DNA from: Welwitschia mirabilis
Taxonomy: Eukaryota > Gnetophyta > Gnetopsida > Welwitschiales
Assembly (NCBI GenBank): GCA_051453625.1
Contig: JBOZIK010000001.1
Span: forward strand, 197,438,188-197,502,187
Direction: 5' to 3'
Length of the DNA stretch: 64,000 bases
Position numbers and translations under genes: made by a program. Shown one piece after another: positions 22,953 through 35,209 of this stretch. A model generated the notes under the pieces. The model was given only the letters and a program-made list of their open reading frames with translations, searched no databases and was not told where the DNA came from. Position 1 is the first letter of the stretch; each line of letters begins with the position of its first letter.

Positions 22953-24892
22953 CTAATAGCATATAAAAATTGACATTTTGATAAGTTATCTGACTAATTT
23001 ATCTTAATAGGAGACAATAAAATAATCATTTTATCATGAAGATATGTCTTATGCCTTTTTTAAATATTATTTGTAAACTTATCATCTTTCCATGGCATTT
23101 TTAGGATATTTATTACATTTTAAGGACATGCTAAAAACTGAAGATCATATAGCTTAAAATGTTGACATCATTAGTTAGATCACTAGTGTCACCAATCCTT
23201 CTAAGTGGAACACTTCAATTCTTAGATTCTGAACTTGTCATGAAAAATTTAGCCAAATGTAGTTACGGGCNNNNNNNNNNNNNNNNNNNNNNNNNNNNNN
23301 NNNNNNNNNNNNNNNNNNNNAGTAATGAGGATGATACATAGCAACAACACGATAGTATCATCATTGGCAGAAGAATTAGCATTCATAAGTAACATGTAGA
23401 TTTCATCATGATGACTCTCACTTAATGTAAGAAGATAAATATCCTACCTAATGCTACATTATAAGAAATTTGTAACTACTTATCTAATACTACAAGCCAA
23501 AGTATTCTTACCACATCACATCTTATGTTTACATATAAAAGGGCATTTAGCCCTCATTTATAACNNNNNNNNNNNNNNNNNNNNNNNNNNNNNNNNNNNN
23601 NNNNNNNNNNNNNNNNNNNNNNNNNNNNNNNNNNNNNNNNNNNNNNNNNNNNNNNNNNNNNNNNNNNNNNNNNNNNNNNNNNNNNNNNNNNNNNNNNNNN
23701 NNNNNNNNNNNNNNNNNNNNNNNNNNNNNNNNNNNNNNNNNNNNNNNNNNNNNNNNNNNNNNNNNNNNNNNNNNNNNNNNNNNNNNNNNNNNNNNNNNNN
23801 NNNNNNNNNNNNNNNNNNNNNNNNNAGATCACTAATGTCGCTAATCCTTCTAAGTGGAACACTTCAATACTTACATTCTAAACTTGTCATGAAAAATTTA
23901 GCCAAATGTAGTTACGGGCTTAATTAGGTTTTACATTAGAAATAACTAGCATCTTTGATGAGTCATGGTAGTAATGAGGATGATACATAGCAACAACACG
24001 ATAGTATCATCATTGGCAAAAGAATTAGCATCCATAAGTAACATGTAGATTTCATCATGATAACTCTCACTTAATGTAAGAAGATAAAGATCCTACCTAA
24101 TGCTACATTATAAGAAATTTGTAACTACTTACCTAATACTACAAGCCAAAGGATTCTTACCACATCAAATCTTATGCTTACATATAAAAGGGCATTTAGC
24201 CCTCATTTATAATCTCCTTTAGTTGGTAAAGTAGTAGAATCTTAGAGCATTAAGTTGACATGGCCTTCTAAGTACCTTCTTTGGGAGTGATATTTCTTCA
24301 AGGCTAACTTGAGAAGTTTATACTAGCTTCCTTCTTCTTTTGATGTAATATGCCTTTTCTAATTTAATATAAATGGTTGTTTAATTTTCATTTTAAGTTA
24401 TAAATAACTTTATAATTGTAATGCTTAAGAGAAAACTATTATGATGTTACATTATTCTTGAGTGAACTCTCTAGCTAGTTGATTTATGTCTCTTTTATTT
24501 GATGTATTTTAAGTACTTTAAGTCCTTACTTTTCATACTTATTTAAGAGCTGTGAAGAACCAGATGACTATTGAGTTCACCAATCATCATGACCTAAACC
24601 ATTATGACTTTATAGTTTAAGTATGTTTTAGGAATGTTTAGAATATCTTTGAATTGAAGAATTGATAGAAAATAAATCAAGTTAAACCTTGAAGCTTGTT
24701 TACTTTTCTAACTCTCTAATCAAAGTTTGAACAACATTATCAAACTTCCTTTTTTTCTTATTTCTTTGATTCTAATTGCAATATAAATGAGACTTGTATA
24801 ATGTCTATTAAGAAATCATAATTATCCCTATGGAAGAATGATATTAGGTATTCACCTCATTTATTTTGATTCAAATGCACTACACATGAACA
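22953..24892 (+). mobile_element. LTR family A, copy LTR1 (5' LTR of G1)
   Basis: It begins 'taatagcatataaaaattgac' (core agcat-taaaaattgacatt, as in LTR2) and ends '...cacatgaaca', directly before the primer-binding site of G1. Two gaps (23271-23320 and 23565-23825) lie inside. The block 23177-23564 is repeated at 23826-24204, which is probably an assembly overlap. Without it the LTR is about 1.3 kb, like the other copies. The TATA box is at 24183-24190. Confidence 0.85.
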
Positions 24893-24916
24893 AATTTTAG
24901 TAGTGTTACCAAGGAT
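24893..24916 (+). other. Primer-binding site of G1
   Basis: AATTTTAGTAGTGTTACCAA followed by GGAT is a decayed form of the tRNA-Asp-type site (TTTTTGGCGCCGTTGCCGGG). It directly follows the 'aaca' end of LTR1. The same site appears after LTR2 and next to the minus-strand LTR at 62873. Confidence 0.7.
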
Positions 24917-25689
24917 AATGACATGTTATCTTCTTAGGAGGAGTACAATTTTACTTTTTGCAAGCTTTTAGTTTATTATTTTAAGTTTTTCTAGCTTTTA
25001 GAATTCTTTCTCTTCAATAAAACCTAAACTAGTCTATTTTATTTTTCTGTTGTCTGTTTATTTTTTTTTTCCTACTTTTAGTGATGGGTATTGGTTCATT
25101 TCCAATTATACCTAAACTAGTCTAGTTTAGAATTTTCTTAGTTTTTTTTCTCTAACCTAATATATATATTTCATACCAAATATTTTGCTTTGTAGATCTA
25201 ATAAAGTTTTTGTAGGTAATAATTAATAAGGCAAAAAACTAAAATTTAAACTTATTTTTTGGTATTCTTTCTATTTCCTATAATCTAAACTCATTTTTTG
25301 GTATTACGTAATTTTACTATTATAAAATGCTAAAAATGAAAATCATTTAGGATTTCCTTTCCATAGATTTTATTTTACGTTTTGTACCATTTATATTTTC
25401 TATAAAAGTTCCCTATTATCTTGTAACTTTCATTACTTTACATGAATATTATGAACATGTTTTTTCCCTCAAGATATAACTTCAAACTAGACTAGCATCA
25501 TTGCCTTTCCTTAGTGCCACTACTAGCATTTTTGCATAGATTCCTCTCAGACTTAAAGTAAACCTTCTATAATTTATTTAAGACCTATTTGTTATTTGGC
25601 CTTTCCTTGAAACTTATCTAAAACTTGCATGCCTTGGATCTGAAATGAATTAAGATTATTAATTAGAAACCCCTTTAATAACATGGACC

Positions 25690-26815
25690 CTAACTCTGAA
25701 GGAAATGAATAATAAATAATTCTGTGTGAATATCAACCTAATGATAACCCCAAAAAAGAACAAGAATCTACCTCTCAAAAATAAACTAACATGCCCATTC
25801 TAATTTTAAATGTGCTTTCAATATACCTCAACCAAACCAAGAGTTGATAAACAACCTTTATGCCTATTACCTTAATCAAGGGATAGCTTTAATTCTTATC
25901 TAGAACAAATTACAAAATCAATCAAATAATAACCCTTCCCCTAAGAAAAACCTTGTGTGACTACTTACAACCAAAATGCTTAGGAACCTCCTCATGCATA
26001 GTCCAATCATCAATAACATAAACATTAGAATTTAAATCATCCATCATCCAATTATTACCTCACTTTCATGGCTTAGAATATAAAAATCCTTATTTGCACC
26101 TCAAAGAATTTGAATGTATGCTATCTATCCTACTACAATATCCTAACACCTATGACATTATTAGACTCACTTTTTTTCCATTATGCTTAGAAGGAAAAAA
26201 CTAAGTCTAGGTTCTACACCCTTAGATTTCCATCAATTAGAACATAGGCTAATTTAAATAAGCCTTTTATTTCCAAATTTTTCCAAACCACAAAAAAAAT
26301 TTCCTAAGGCAAGAAATTATGAATTATCAATAAAAGAATTATGAAATCTTATCCCCAGCCTTAGAAAAATTTAAGAATCTACTATGAAAATGTCTGTAAC
26401 ATTGATTTAAACTAGGAAAAGAGATTATTTGTCTACAAGTAATAAGCAATTAGTAAAGATAATGATTAGGAATAATTTTCCTAGTATTCCACTAGAGGAG
26501 GCTTGAAACTACCTCAAAACTATAGTAGAAAGCTTTAAAATTTGGGAGGAGCCAAGTAAACCAGATAGATTTCATTACTTCGTTAGGCCCATGAGTGTGG
26601 TCAAGGTACATAATAACTTTGAAGTTAATAAGAGAATAGAGGAGTTAATAAGAAAAGTAAAATTATTATTCACCTCATCTTTACTTATAACCACCAAACC
26701 TAAATGTCTCTATTGCTACATAGACTCATGCGAGATAGCTAAATGTCCTTACATTTCTCTATTTTACCACATAGTAAATGAGCAACTTAATGTAGTTGAA
26801 GATTAGTAGAAAAAT
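25690..26815 (+). pseudogene. Gypsy gag remnant (G1)
   Basis: It begins near 25690 with MDPNSEGNE, the usual Athila-like gag start (MDPN). Next come TLCDYLQPKCLGTSSCIV near 25950 (family TLRDY...SCI), IIQLLPHFHGLEYKNPYLHLKEFE near 26042-26115 (the capsid signature FHGLE-x-ENPYxHIKEF), then RLTFFPLCLEG. A zinc knuckle follows at 26703-26747 (CLYCYIDSCEIAKC), with its His ligand replaced by Cys. The 71-residue frame at 26591-26806 is the intact C-terminal stretch. Gag forms the particle and packages RNA; this copy is inactive. Confidence 0.9.
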
Positions 26816-27199
26816 AAAAAAGAGACCTCTATTCCAACACCTATAATCCTCCATGGAGGACTCATCTGAAATTTACTTAGAAATAAGATAACTTATATAG
26901 TTAAAATCATAAAAACCAACTAAGAATATCATTTCTTTCATCATTATCTCATTCCTTTTCATCAAACTACCAAAAACCCTTTTCATCAACACCATTGAAG
27001 GAGTTATTGAGAAAATTCATGGACACTTAAGCCCAAATTAATTATGATCAATTCTAAACTAATCATGACCATGAAATTAATGCTTAATAAACATTCGTTC
27101 ATCTTAAAAAACCTTAAACAAATCACCCCAATCCAAACCTAAATGCTTTAATAAATTCTCTTTTATCTAAACCAAAGAGAACTTGGAAAACTTCCAATA

Positions 27200-28170
27200 A
27201 ATTCACAAACAAATCTTAAAGGCATTAGATTCATAGAATTAATAGAGTCCATAAAAATCAAAGATATTTAGATCATTCATCTGATAAGCTGGAAAGAATT
27301 GAAAAATTAACCCAAGCAAAATAGAATTAATGAAAAATCAACTCTCATAGGAAACAAAGATAAAAATGAAATAATAAAGGAATCCTTACTCATATACAAA
27401 GAACCTTTACCCTTCCCCAAGCTTAAGAAGAAGAACATCATGAAAAAAATATTAGAGGCTTCAGAAATCTTTAAAGAAGCCAAGATAAAAATCCCAATCT
27501 TAGAATCAATTAAGCAAGTTCCTTCCTACACAAAGTTCCTCCAAGACACGTGCATGATAAAAAGGCATATGAATGTAAAAAGTAAAGTCTTTTTAGTTTA
27601 ATAGATTAGTGCAATTATTCAAAATCAATTTCTACATGAATACAAAGACTTTGGGTTCCCTACAATTGCTATTACCATTGCAAACAAATAACTTAAAACA
27701 ACCCCTATTAGACTTGGAAACTAGTGTAAACTTACTTCCCTATAAAACATATAAAGAATTAGGCTTGGAGGGGCTTAAAAATATTAAAATCCAACTTTAA
27801 CTCACTAACAATTCTATGAAAACCCCATTAGGAGTTATAGAGAATGTTATTGTTAGAATGAATAGGTACTATTTTTTAGAGGATTTTGTGGTTTTAGATA
27901 TGTAGAACATAACAAATCAGTTAGTACCTATCATATTAGGAAGAACCTTCCTAGCAAGTTTACATGTCTTGATTAACTATAGAAATGATTTAATGAAAAT
28001 ATCTTTTGGTAACATGATGATAGAATTGAATGTTTTCAATGCCATGAAGTTATCTTTAAATGGTGATGGAATAGAACATGTGGATAAAATAGAAATATTT
28101 CTTGAAAACCAAAAATATTCCACTCACTTTTATAATGATCATGCCATATACCCTCAAGTATAGGAATCCT
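27200..28170 (+). pseudogene. Gypsy protease region remnant (G1)
   Basis: The gag/protease junction near 27283 reads HLISWKELKN (from LRSGKEL). It is followed by EIFKEAKIKIPILESIKQVPSYTKFL at 27465-27540. The protease core at 27690-27780 is PLLDLETSVNLLPYKTYKEL, with the catalytic DLG-A-S changed to DLETS. After a stop come PIILGRTFLASLHVLINYR (family PVILGRPFLATSNALINCR) and the open stretch 27969-28163. Residues of the flap and the C-terminal half are well kept. Confidence 0.9.
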
Positions 28171-28249
28171 ACACCATCCCTAAAAGTGAAGCCATCATAG
28201 AACTTAAAAATTTTTTCAAAAAAATGAGTTGTTAAATCTTTTTAGGAAA

Positions 28250-29521
28250 CATTGACAAGCAATTAAATGATTCTTTTCAACATTAAAGTCATTGATCTAC
28301 CATTTGTATGTATCACATTTACTTAGAAGAAAATACTAAATCATCCATCAAAGCGTAATGAAGAAGCAACCCGACTTTGAAAGAGGTAGTGAAGAATGAA
28401 GTAATCAAAGTATTAGATAATAAAATCATCTACCCCCTCTTAGATTGTAAATGAGTAAGTTTAACTCAAACAATAGCAAGTAAATATATAATTATTCTAC
28501 TACTAAATGACTACAATGAACTTATTCCTACTAGGCTTGTAGTTAATGGAGAATGTGTAGAGACTATAGAGAACTCAGTGCCATTTCAAGAAAGGACCAT
28601 TTTACTCTCCTATTTTCTCATGAGATCTTAGAATAACTTATGGGATATGCTTTTTGATATATAGATGAATAATTAGGATGTAATCAAATAGAAATAGCTC
28701 CTAATAACCAAGACAAAACTACTTTCACTTACAAACGTAGAACATGTACCTATAGATGAATGGTTTTTAGTTTGTATAATGCCCCTACTACATTTAAAAG
28801 TCATATGCTTGAAATTATTTTTTATTCTCTAGACTTATGCATTCAAATTTTTATGGATGATTTCTCTATCTATGAGGCCTCTTTTGATCATTTTATTCAT
28901 AACTTAGAATTTATTCTTACTTGACGCATAAAAAATGCCTTGTATTAATTGGGAAAAATGTCATTTTATGGTTAACAAAGGCATAGTTTTAGGACATATT
29001 ATCTCTTCATAAAGAATTTAAATAGACCCTTCAAAGGATTCATTAATTACATACCTACCTTCTCTACAAAATATGAATATATTAGATCCTTTTTAGAATA
29101 GGTAGGTTATTACATAAGGTTTATTAAAGACTTTAGTAAAATTTTCAAAGCTCTTTGTAATCTCCTAACTAAAGATATCTATTTTAATTAGACCCATAAG
29201 TTTCATCAAGATTTTAATGATCTCAACCAAAAACTTAGCATTACACTTGTTATTCAACCATTTAATTACAAGTTAATCTCTAAAATCATGTTTGATGCTA
29301 CCCATTATGCAGTTGGGATCATTTTAAAATTAAGAGTAGATAAAAGACCAATTATCATCTACTTTGTAAGTAAAACCTTGAACAACACTCAACTAAACTA
29401 TAATATTACTAAAAAAGAGCTTTTTATCATAGTCTTTATCTTAGAAAAATTTAAATAATATCTCTTGGGTTATAAGGTAATTATCTACACAATACCTTAG
29501 ATACCTATTTGCTAAAAAGGA
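28250..29521 (+). pseudogene. Gypsy reverse transcriptase and RNase H remnant (G1)
   Basis: Reverse transcriptase pieces include KTTFTYKRRTCTYR*MVF near 28710 (family KTTFTCPFGTYAYRRMPF), LYNAPTTFKSHML near 28776, and the catalytic IFMDDFSIYEASFDH with its MDD at 28853-28861. RNase H follows at 29277-29490 with KIMFDATHYAVGIIL, then PIIIYFVSKTLNNTQLNYNITKKEL. The MDD motif is intact, but frameshifts and stops break the chain. A 26-N gap at 29522-29547 lies just after it. Confidence 0.9.
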
Positions 29522-29869
29522 NNNNNNNNNNNNNNNNNNNNNNNNNNTCTATATTAATTAGATGAATTCTCCTTTTTTAGGAACTTGATTTAGAAATTAA
29601 AGATAAAAAGTGCTCCGATAATGTCATTGTTAAGAATATTTCATGAATAACTCAATTAAACCTACAAAAATCCCTTTCCATCAATGATACTTTTCCCAAT
29701 GAATACCTTTTCTACATCTCAAAAATATGTTGGTTTACTAATATTATATCTAGTTTCCAAGGTTATTTCATTTCATTAGATCTTTAATGGTAGGAATAGA
29801 TTATTGAGTCAGTTTAAATATTTCTTTTGGGATAGTTATCACTTATTTAAATATTTCCCATATCAAGTA

Positions 29870-31340
29870 ATTGAAAATGTATTCCTCAATCAAAAATTCA
29901 TAACATTATTAGACATTTCCATTTTTAGGGTTGCAGTGCCTATTACTTTACTAGCAAAACTGCCATAAAAATACTTCAATTTAATTTTTATTAGCTATCC
30001 ATTTTTAAAGATCCCTATCTCTATTACAAAACTTATGGAAACTGCCAAAAATATAGTAGCCTTTCATGAAAACATATGATGCTTCTAAACCTCATTCTTG
30101 TTATTGAACCTTTTGATAGTTGGGGTACTAACTTTCAAGGTCAACATCCTTCTTCAAATGGATATTAATACATTCTANNNNNNNNNNNNNNNNNNNNNNN
30201 NNNNNNNNNNNNNNNNNNNNNNNNNNNNNNNNNNNNNNNNNNNNNNNNNNNNNNNNNNNNNNNNNNNNNNNNNNNNNATTATTAGGCATTTCCATTTTTA
30301 GGGTTGCAGTGCCTATTACTCTACTAGTAAAACTGCCATAAAAATATTCAATTTAGTTTTTATTAGCTATCCATTTTTAAAGATCCCTATCTCTATTACA
30401 AAACTCATGGAAACTGCTAAAAATATAGTAGCCTTTCATGAAAACATATAATGCTCCTAAACCTCATTCTTGTTATTGAACCTGTTGATAGTTGGGGTAC
30501 TAACTTTCAAGGTCCGCATCCTTTTTCAAATGGATATTAATACATTCTATTTTGTATTGATTATATCAGTAAGTGGGTAGAAGCATGCACTTATCAATCT
30601 AATGATACACAAACTATAGTGAAGATCTTTAAAGAAAACATCTTAATGAAATTTGATTGTCTTTGAGTTTTGATTAGTGATGGTGGTACCCATTTTTATA
30701 ATAGAGTATTTAATAATACTCGAGCTAAATATGGGATTACTCACAAAGTTACAACTCCTTACCACTTTCAAACTAGTAGTCAAGTTGAATTTACTAATAG
30801 AGTAATAAAGAATATTTTGTAAAAAGTAGTAAAATCATCTAGAAAGGTTTGGTTTTTTAAGCTAAACAATGGTTTGTAAGCTTATCAAATAACTTATAAA
30901 ATACCATTATAAATGTACCTATTAAGGTTAGTTTATGGAAAATCTCATCATTGATCCATTAAACTTAAACATAAGGCTTATTAAGCAATCAAAAATATGA
31001 ATCTAGATCTTAAAATAGAAAGGAAGAAAAGGGTTATACAGATCAATGACTTGGATGAAATTAGGAATGATGCTTACAAAAATGTAAAGGACAACAAGGA
31101 AATGAAGAGGATATGGCATGATTAAAACATCCTTAAAAAAACATTTCAAGGAGAAGAGCTAGTTTTACTTTATAATTTCCAATTACATTTATTCTCAGGT
31201 AAATTAGTTTCTAAGTGGAAAGATCTATACATAATAAAACAAGTCTTGCTGAATGGGGTTTTTCTCATCAATAATACTAAAAATTACTAAGTATTCAAAG
31301 TCAATGGTCATTACCTCAAACACTATCTTTACCCCTCCCA
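29870..31340 (+). pseudogene. Gypsy integrase remnant (G1)
   Basis: The zinc-binding N-domain ends with FYWLSIFKDPYLYYKTYGNCQ near 29985. The core reads CIDYISKWVEACTYQSND (30549-30600), VLISDGGTHFYN near 30666, THKVTTPYHFQTSSQVEF (30740-30795; HPQT changed to HFQT) and LVYGKSHH near 30930. The tail has FQGEELVLLYNFQLHLF. The first two catalytic Asp residues are visible. The segment 29905-30177 is repeated after a gap at 30278-30549. No chromodomain is seen, which fits the Athila side of gypsy. Confidence 0.9.
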
Positions 31341-33357
31341 TTGAATTATGAATTCATGAGACTTATAAACCTAGGTTAATGGATTTTAATAAAAGTCAAT
31401 AAAAAGTGGTTTTGCTATCATTTCAAGTAATGGTTATGACTAAGTATAGTTATAGTTTTTAAGAAAAATTCATGCTTATATTGAGTATGATTATTAAATT
31501 TACATTTACTTAAGATCTTTGATTTTGGAAAATATGGAAGAAAAAGTGGATTCTACCTTCATATTATATGTTTTTTTTTATTTTCAAGCATTTGTATGGG
31601 GATAAGATATTTCTTAGCTAGGCTAGTGATCCAATGACCTCTCTTATGTGCATTAAAAATGAATATAAGAAGAAGAATAAAAAGAAAAATTTAATNNNNN
31701 NNNNNNNNNNNNNNNNNNNNNNNNNNNNNNNNNNNNNNNNNNNNNNNNNNNNNNNNNNNNNNNNNNNNNNNNNNNNNNNNNNNNNNNNNNNNNNNAGAAG
31801 AGCTAGTTTTACTTTATAATTTCCAATTACATTTATTCTTAGGTAAATTAGTTTCTAAGTGGAAAGATCTATACATAATAAAACAGGTCTTGCTGAATGG
31901 GGTTTTTCTCATCAATAATACTAAAAATTACCAAGTATTCAAAGTCAATGGTCATCACCTCAAACACTATCTTTACCCCTCCCATTGACTTATGAATTTA
32001 TGAGACTTATAAACCTAGGTTAATGGATTTTAATAAAAGTCAATAAAAAGNNNNNNNNNNTTACATTCACTTAAGGTCTTTGATTTTGAAAAATATGGAT
32101 GAAAAAGTGGATTCTACCTTTATATTATATGTTTTTTTAATTTTCAAGCATTTGTATGGGGATAAGATATTTCTTAGCTAGGCTAGTGAGCCAATGACCC
32201 CTCTTATGTGCATTAAAAATGAATATGAGAAGAAGAATAAAAAGAAAAATTTAATATCCCTTCTTCAAAAGCACATTTTATTATTGATCACTTAATTGAG
32301 TTTAGTTAACTGTATTAAGACTATGGATGATGCAGCTCCAATGATCTACATAATCCATGGGGGCTATGAATTCTTGCTAGCAATGCAACACTNNNNNNNN
32401 NNNNNNNNNNNNNNNNNNNNNNNNNNNNNNNNNNNNNNNNNNNNNNNNNNNNNNNNNNNNNNNNNNNNNNNNNNNNNNNNNNNNNNNNNNNNAATGATCT
32501 ACATAATCCATGGGGGCTATGAATTCTTGCTAGCAATGAAACACTAATTTATTCATAAAATAACATGCTTAAGTCTATTGAACAAAAATGTCATAACACT
32601 AGACACTTAAATTTTATTCAAATGATTAAAAAAATAACATATATGTTGGTAGAACAGAAATCTAAGAAAAAGTATGAATCAGATACCTTATGAGTTCTAT
32701 TATCTTTAGCTTTTACACCTAAGATTTTCTACTTGTCCTTGAATTTTCATAAGTTATTTGATTAACACTATGCTTATTTGATATCAAGATCCATTAAAAA
32801 TAACAAAAATATAATAAGGCCATTAATTTAGATAGGTTACCTCTTTTATTAATAAGTTATGTGATTGATATATTTTTCCATATTATCATTTTTCATCCTC
32901 ATCATCCATTCCACTTCATCCTTATTTCATGAGAAATAACATCATAAGGCATCACTATTTTATAAATTGACCTTTCACCTAGTAATTTCAAGAAGAAATA
33001 AAAAGTGGTCATCTCTCACTAGCTAATTTTTATTTTTCTACATTGTAGCTTGGTTGCATTACTTTACATATTTTTCTTTTTTTCAATTAAAAGGGCATAT
33101 TGAGTTAAAATTTTCTAAAGGATATGTTCTTAAAATTTCATTGACATTCTTTATCTTGAAACTTTGAGAATAATTTTTAGTGTTGATTGGGAGTAGGGCA
33201 TTTGTTTTTTATAGATTTTTTTAATTTTTATGCCTTAATTATAGAAATTAGTTATAAGTTTTTCAAAAAGATATATCATTTCTTATGCTTCAGTATGTTT
33301 TTTAAAATAAATTTTCTATGTTTATTATTTTGTTATTAATTTTTCGCTAAGAGTCTA
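31340..33357 (+). other. 3' noncoding region of G1
   Basis: No coding motif lies between integrase and LTR2, so there is no env-like ORF. 31152-31695 is repeated at 31796-32255 across a 100-N gap. 32340-32392 is repeated at 32493-32545. The element-specific short direct repeat (core 'ctagcaatg-aacact') lies here and recurs in G2 and Gm2. A 10-N gap at 32051-32060 stands where the left copy has about 94 bases. Confidence 0.7.
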
Positions 33358-33379
33358 ATAAAAGGATTGTTAGAAAGTG
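33358..33379 (+). other. Possible polypurine tract of G1
   Basis: The purine-rich run aataaaaggattgttagaaa (continuing gtg) sits directly before the TGTCAGC start of LTR2, where second-strand priming should occur. It is weakly conserved; the equivalent in G2 (45613-45622) contains AAGGGG. Confidence 0.45.
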
Positions 33380-34739
33380 TGTCAGCATGTAAAAATTGAC
33401 ATTCTTATCAAGTTATCTCAATAATCTAGTTTACTATAAGACATTAAAATAACCATTTTATTATGAAAATATGTCTTTTGCCTCTTTTAAATATTATTTG
33501 TAAAATTATTATCTCCTTATGACATTTTTCATATATTTACTGCATTTTGAAGAACATGCTAAAAATTGAAGATTATATAGCTTAAAACACCAGTGCCACC
33601 ATCTAGTTTACTAACATTAATAGTTCTTATAAGTAAAACTATTTAATTCTTACATTATGAACTTGTTATGGAAAATTCAACCAAATGTAGTTATGGGCTT
33701 AATTAGGTTTCACATGAGAAATAACTAGCATCTTAAATGACTTGTGCTGGTGATAAGGATGACATGTAGCAGTGACATGTAATAGTACCAAGTGAGATGA
33801 CATGGGAAACACATCGTAGTATCTTTAATTGTCATAAGTATTAGCATCTAGAAGCCACATGTTGATCTCATCATGATGAATCTCACCTAATGCAAGAAGA
33901 CAAAGATCCTACCTAATGCCCCTTTGCAAAAAATTTGTAATTGCTCACCTCACATTATAAGCCAAAGGATTTCTACCATCATACACCTCATACTTACTTA
34001 TAAAAGGGCCTTGATCCCTCTTGTGTAATATCCTTTAGTTGGTAAAGTAGTAGAATCCTTAGAGTGTCAAGTTAACATATCCTTCTAAGTACCTTCTTTA
34101 GTAGTGAGCTTATTTTAAAGCTATCTTGAGGAGTCCATACCAGCTTTTTTTCTTCTTTTGATATAATATTCCTTTTTTTATTTAGGTACAAATATTTGTT
34201 TAATTTTAATTTCATGTTACAAATAAATTTGTACTTGTAATACTTAAGATAAAGCTATATTATCAAGTCATTTTGTTCCTTAATTAAATTATCTATTTAG
34301 ATGGCTTAAGTCTCTTTTATTTGATAAATTTTAAGTAGCTTAATTCCTTAATTTCCATACTTATTTTAAGGGTTATGAAGAATAAAATAACTATTAAGTT
34401 TACTAATTCTCATATGATGAATATGATTATGTCATGATGAACTGAGCCACTATGACTTGATAGCTTAAATATATTTCAAAAATTTATAGGATATCTTTGA
34501 ATTAAAGGATTACTAAAGGATAAATTTACTTAAACATTAGAGCTTGTTCATTTTCCTACTTCTTTGATCAAATTTTTAATAATATTATTAAACTCTTTCT
34601 TTTCTTCTTTCTTTGATTACAATTTTAAGATAAGCAAGACTTATGTAGCTTTTGTTAAGAAATCACAATTATCCCTATGAAAGAAAAATACTAGTTACCC
34701 ATCTAATTTATTTTAGTTTGATTGTACTGCACATGAACA
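33380..34739 (+). mobile_element. LTR family A, copy LTR2 (3' LTR of G1 and 5' LTR of G2)
   Basis: It is 1360 bp, from TGTCAGCATG to ...CATGAACA, with the TATA box at 33999-34006. It is gap-free, so it is the best reference for the family. It follows the G1 internal region and is itself followed by a primer-binding site and a second gag-pol, so it serves two elements. Confidence 0.85.
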
Positions 34740-34765
34740 ACATTGTTATTAGGGATAATGACATG
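34740..34765 (+). other. Primer-binding site of G2
   Basis: AACATTGTTATTAGGGATAA directly follows the end of LTR2. It resembles the tRNA-Asp-type site with several C-to-T changes. It matches the site after LTR1 (GTGTTACCAAGGATAATG) and the minus-strand site near 62850. Confidence 0.6.
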
Positions 34766-35079
34766 GTAGCTTCTCAAGAAAAGAATAATTTTTACTTTCT
34801 TGTAATTTTTTAGTTTATTTTTATTTTAAGTTTTTTAGTGGTTGGTACTAGTTCTTTCTAATGAAATCCAAATTTCTTCTTTTTCATTTTATGTGTTTTT
34901 TTCATTTCCTTTCCTTTCTAGTGATGGGTACTAGTCCATTTCTAGTGACATCCAAACTAGTCCTTTTCAAAGTTTTATTTAGTTTTTCCTCTCTAACCTG
35001 AATAATTTCATATCAATTATTTTTCTATTACAAATCTAATAATTTTTTTATAAATTACAACCAAAATAAAGTAAAAAAA
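34766..35079 (+). other. Leader of G2, left part
   Basis: It aligns to the G1 leader at about 24920-25235. It holds a ~40-bp motif (core gtgatgggtactagt) in two imperfect copies near 34840 and 34920. The leader is cut at 35079 by a copia element and resumes at 38267. Confidence 0.7.
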
Positions 35080-35209
35080 TTACTAAGGTTTATATGCACA
35101 CTATGGTCTTATGTCTAGGAGGATGTGAAAATTCTAGTAACATCCTTTTGAAAAAATAAAATTTTAATTTTGGAAAATCTTACTCATGTTCTTGCTCTTC
35201 CATTTTTCA
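35080..35209 (+). repeat. Copia 5' LTR
   Basis: It is 130 bp, starting ttactaaggtttatatgcac and ending ...tttttca. It pairs with 38148-38266: both share 'tactaag-tt-tatgcacac', 'attttggaaaat' and 'atgttctt-ctctt'. The next bases contain the primer-binding site TGGTATTAGAGC (35214-35225), which is TGGTATCAGAGC with one C changed to T. Confidence 0.85.

Larger units (their letters stand above)
24893..33379 (+). mobile_element. Internal region of Ty3/gypsy element G1 (Athila-like)
   Basis: This 8.5 kb region is nearly complete in layout: leader (to ~25680), gag, protease, reverse transcriptase, RNase H, integrase and a 3' untranslated part. It is bounded by LTR1 and LTR2. Gag and pol show many TAG and TAA stops at sites of conserved Gln and Trp. 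Flank duplications at three 100-N gaps (30178-30277, 31696-31795 and 32393-32492) inflate its length by roughly 0.9 kb. Confidence 0.9.

Noticed and set aside
30278-32255. Tandem duplications within G1 integrase and 3' region
   Set aside because: Each coincides exactly with an N gap, so an assembly overlap is more likely than a biological duplication.
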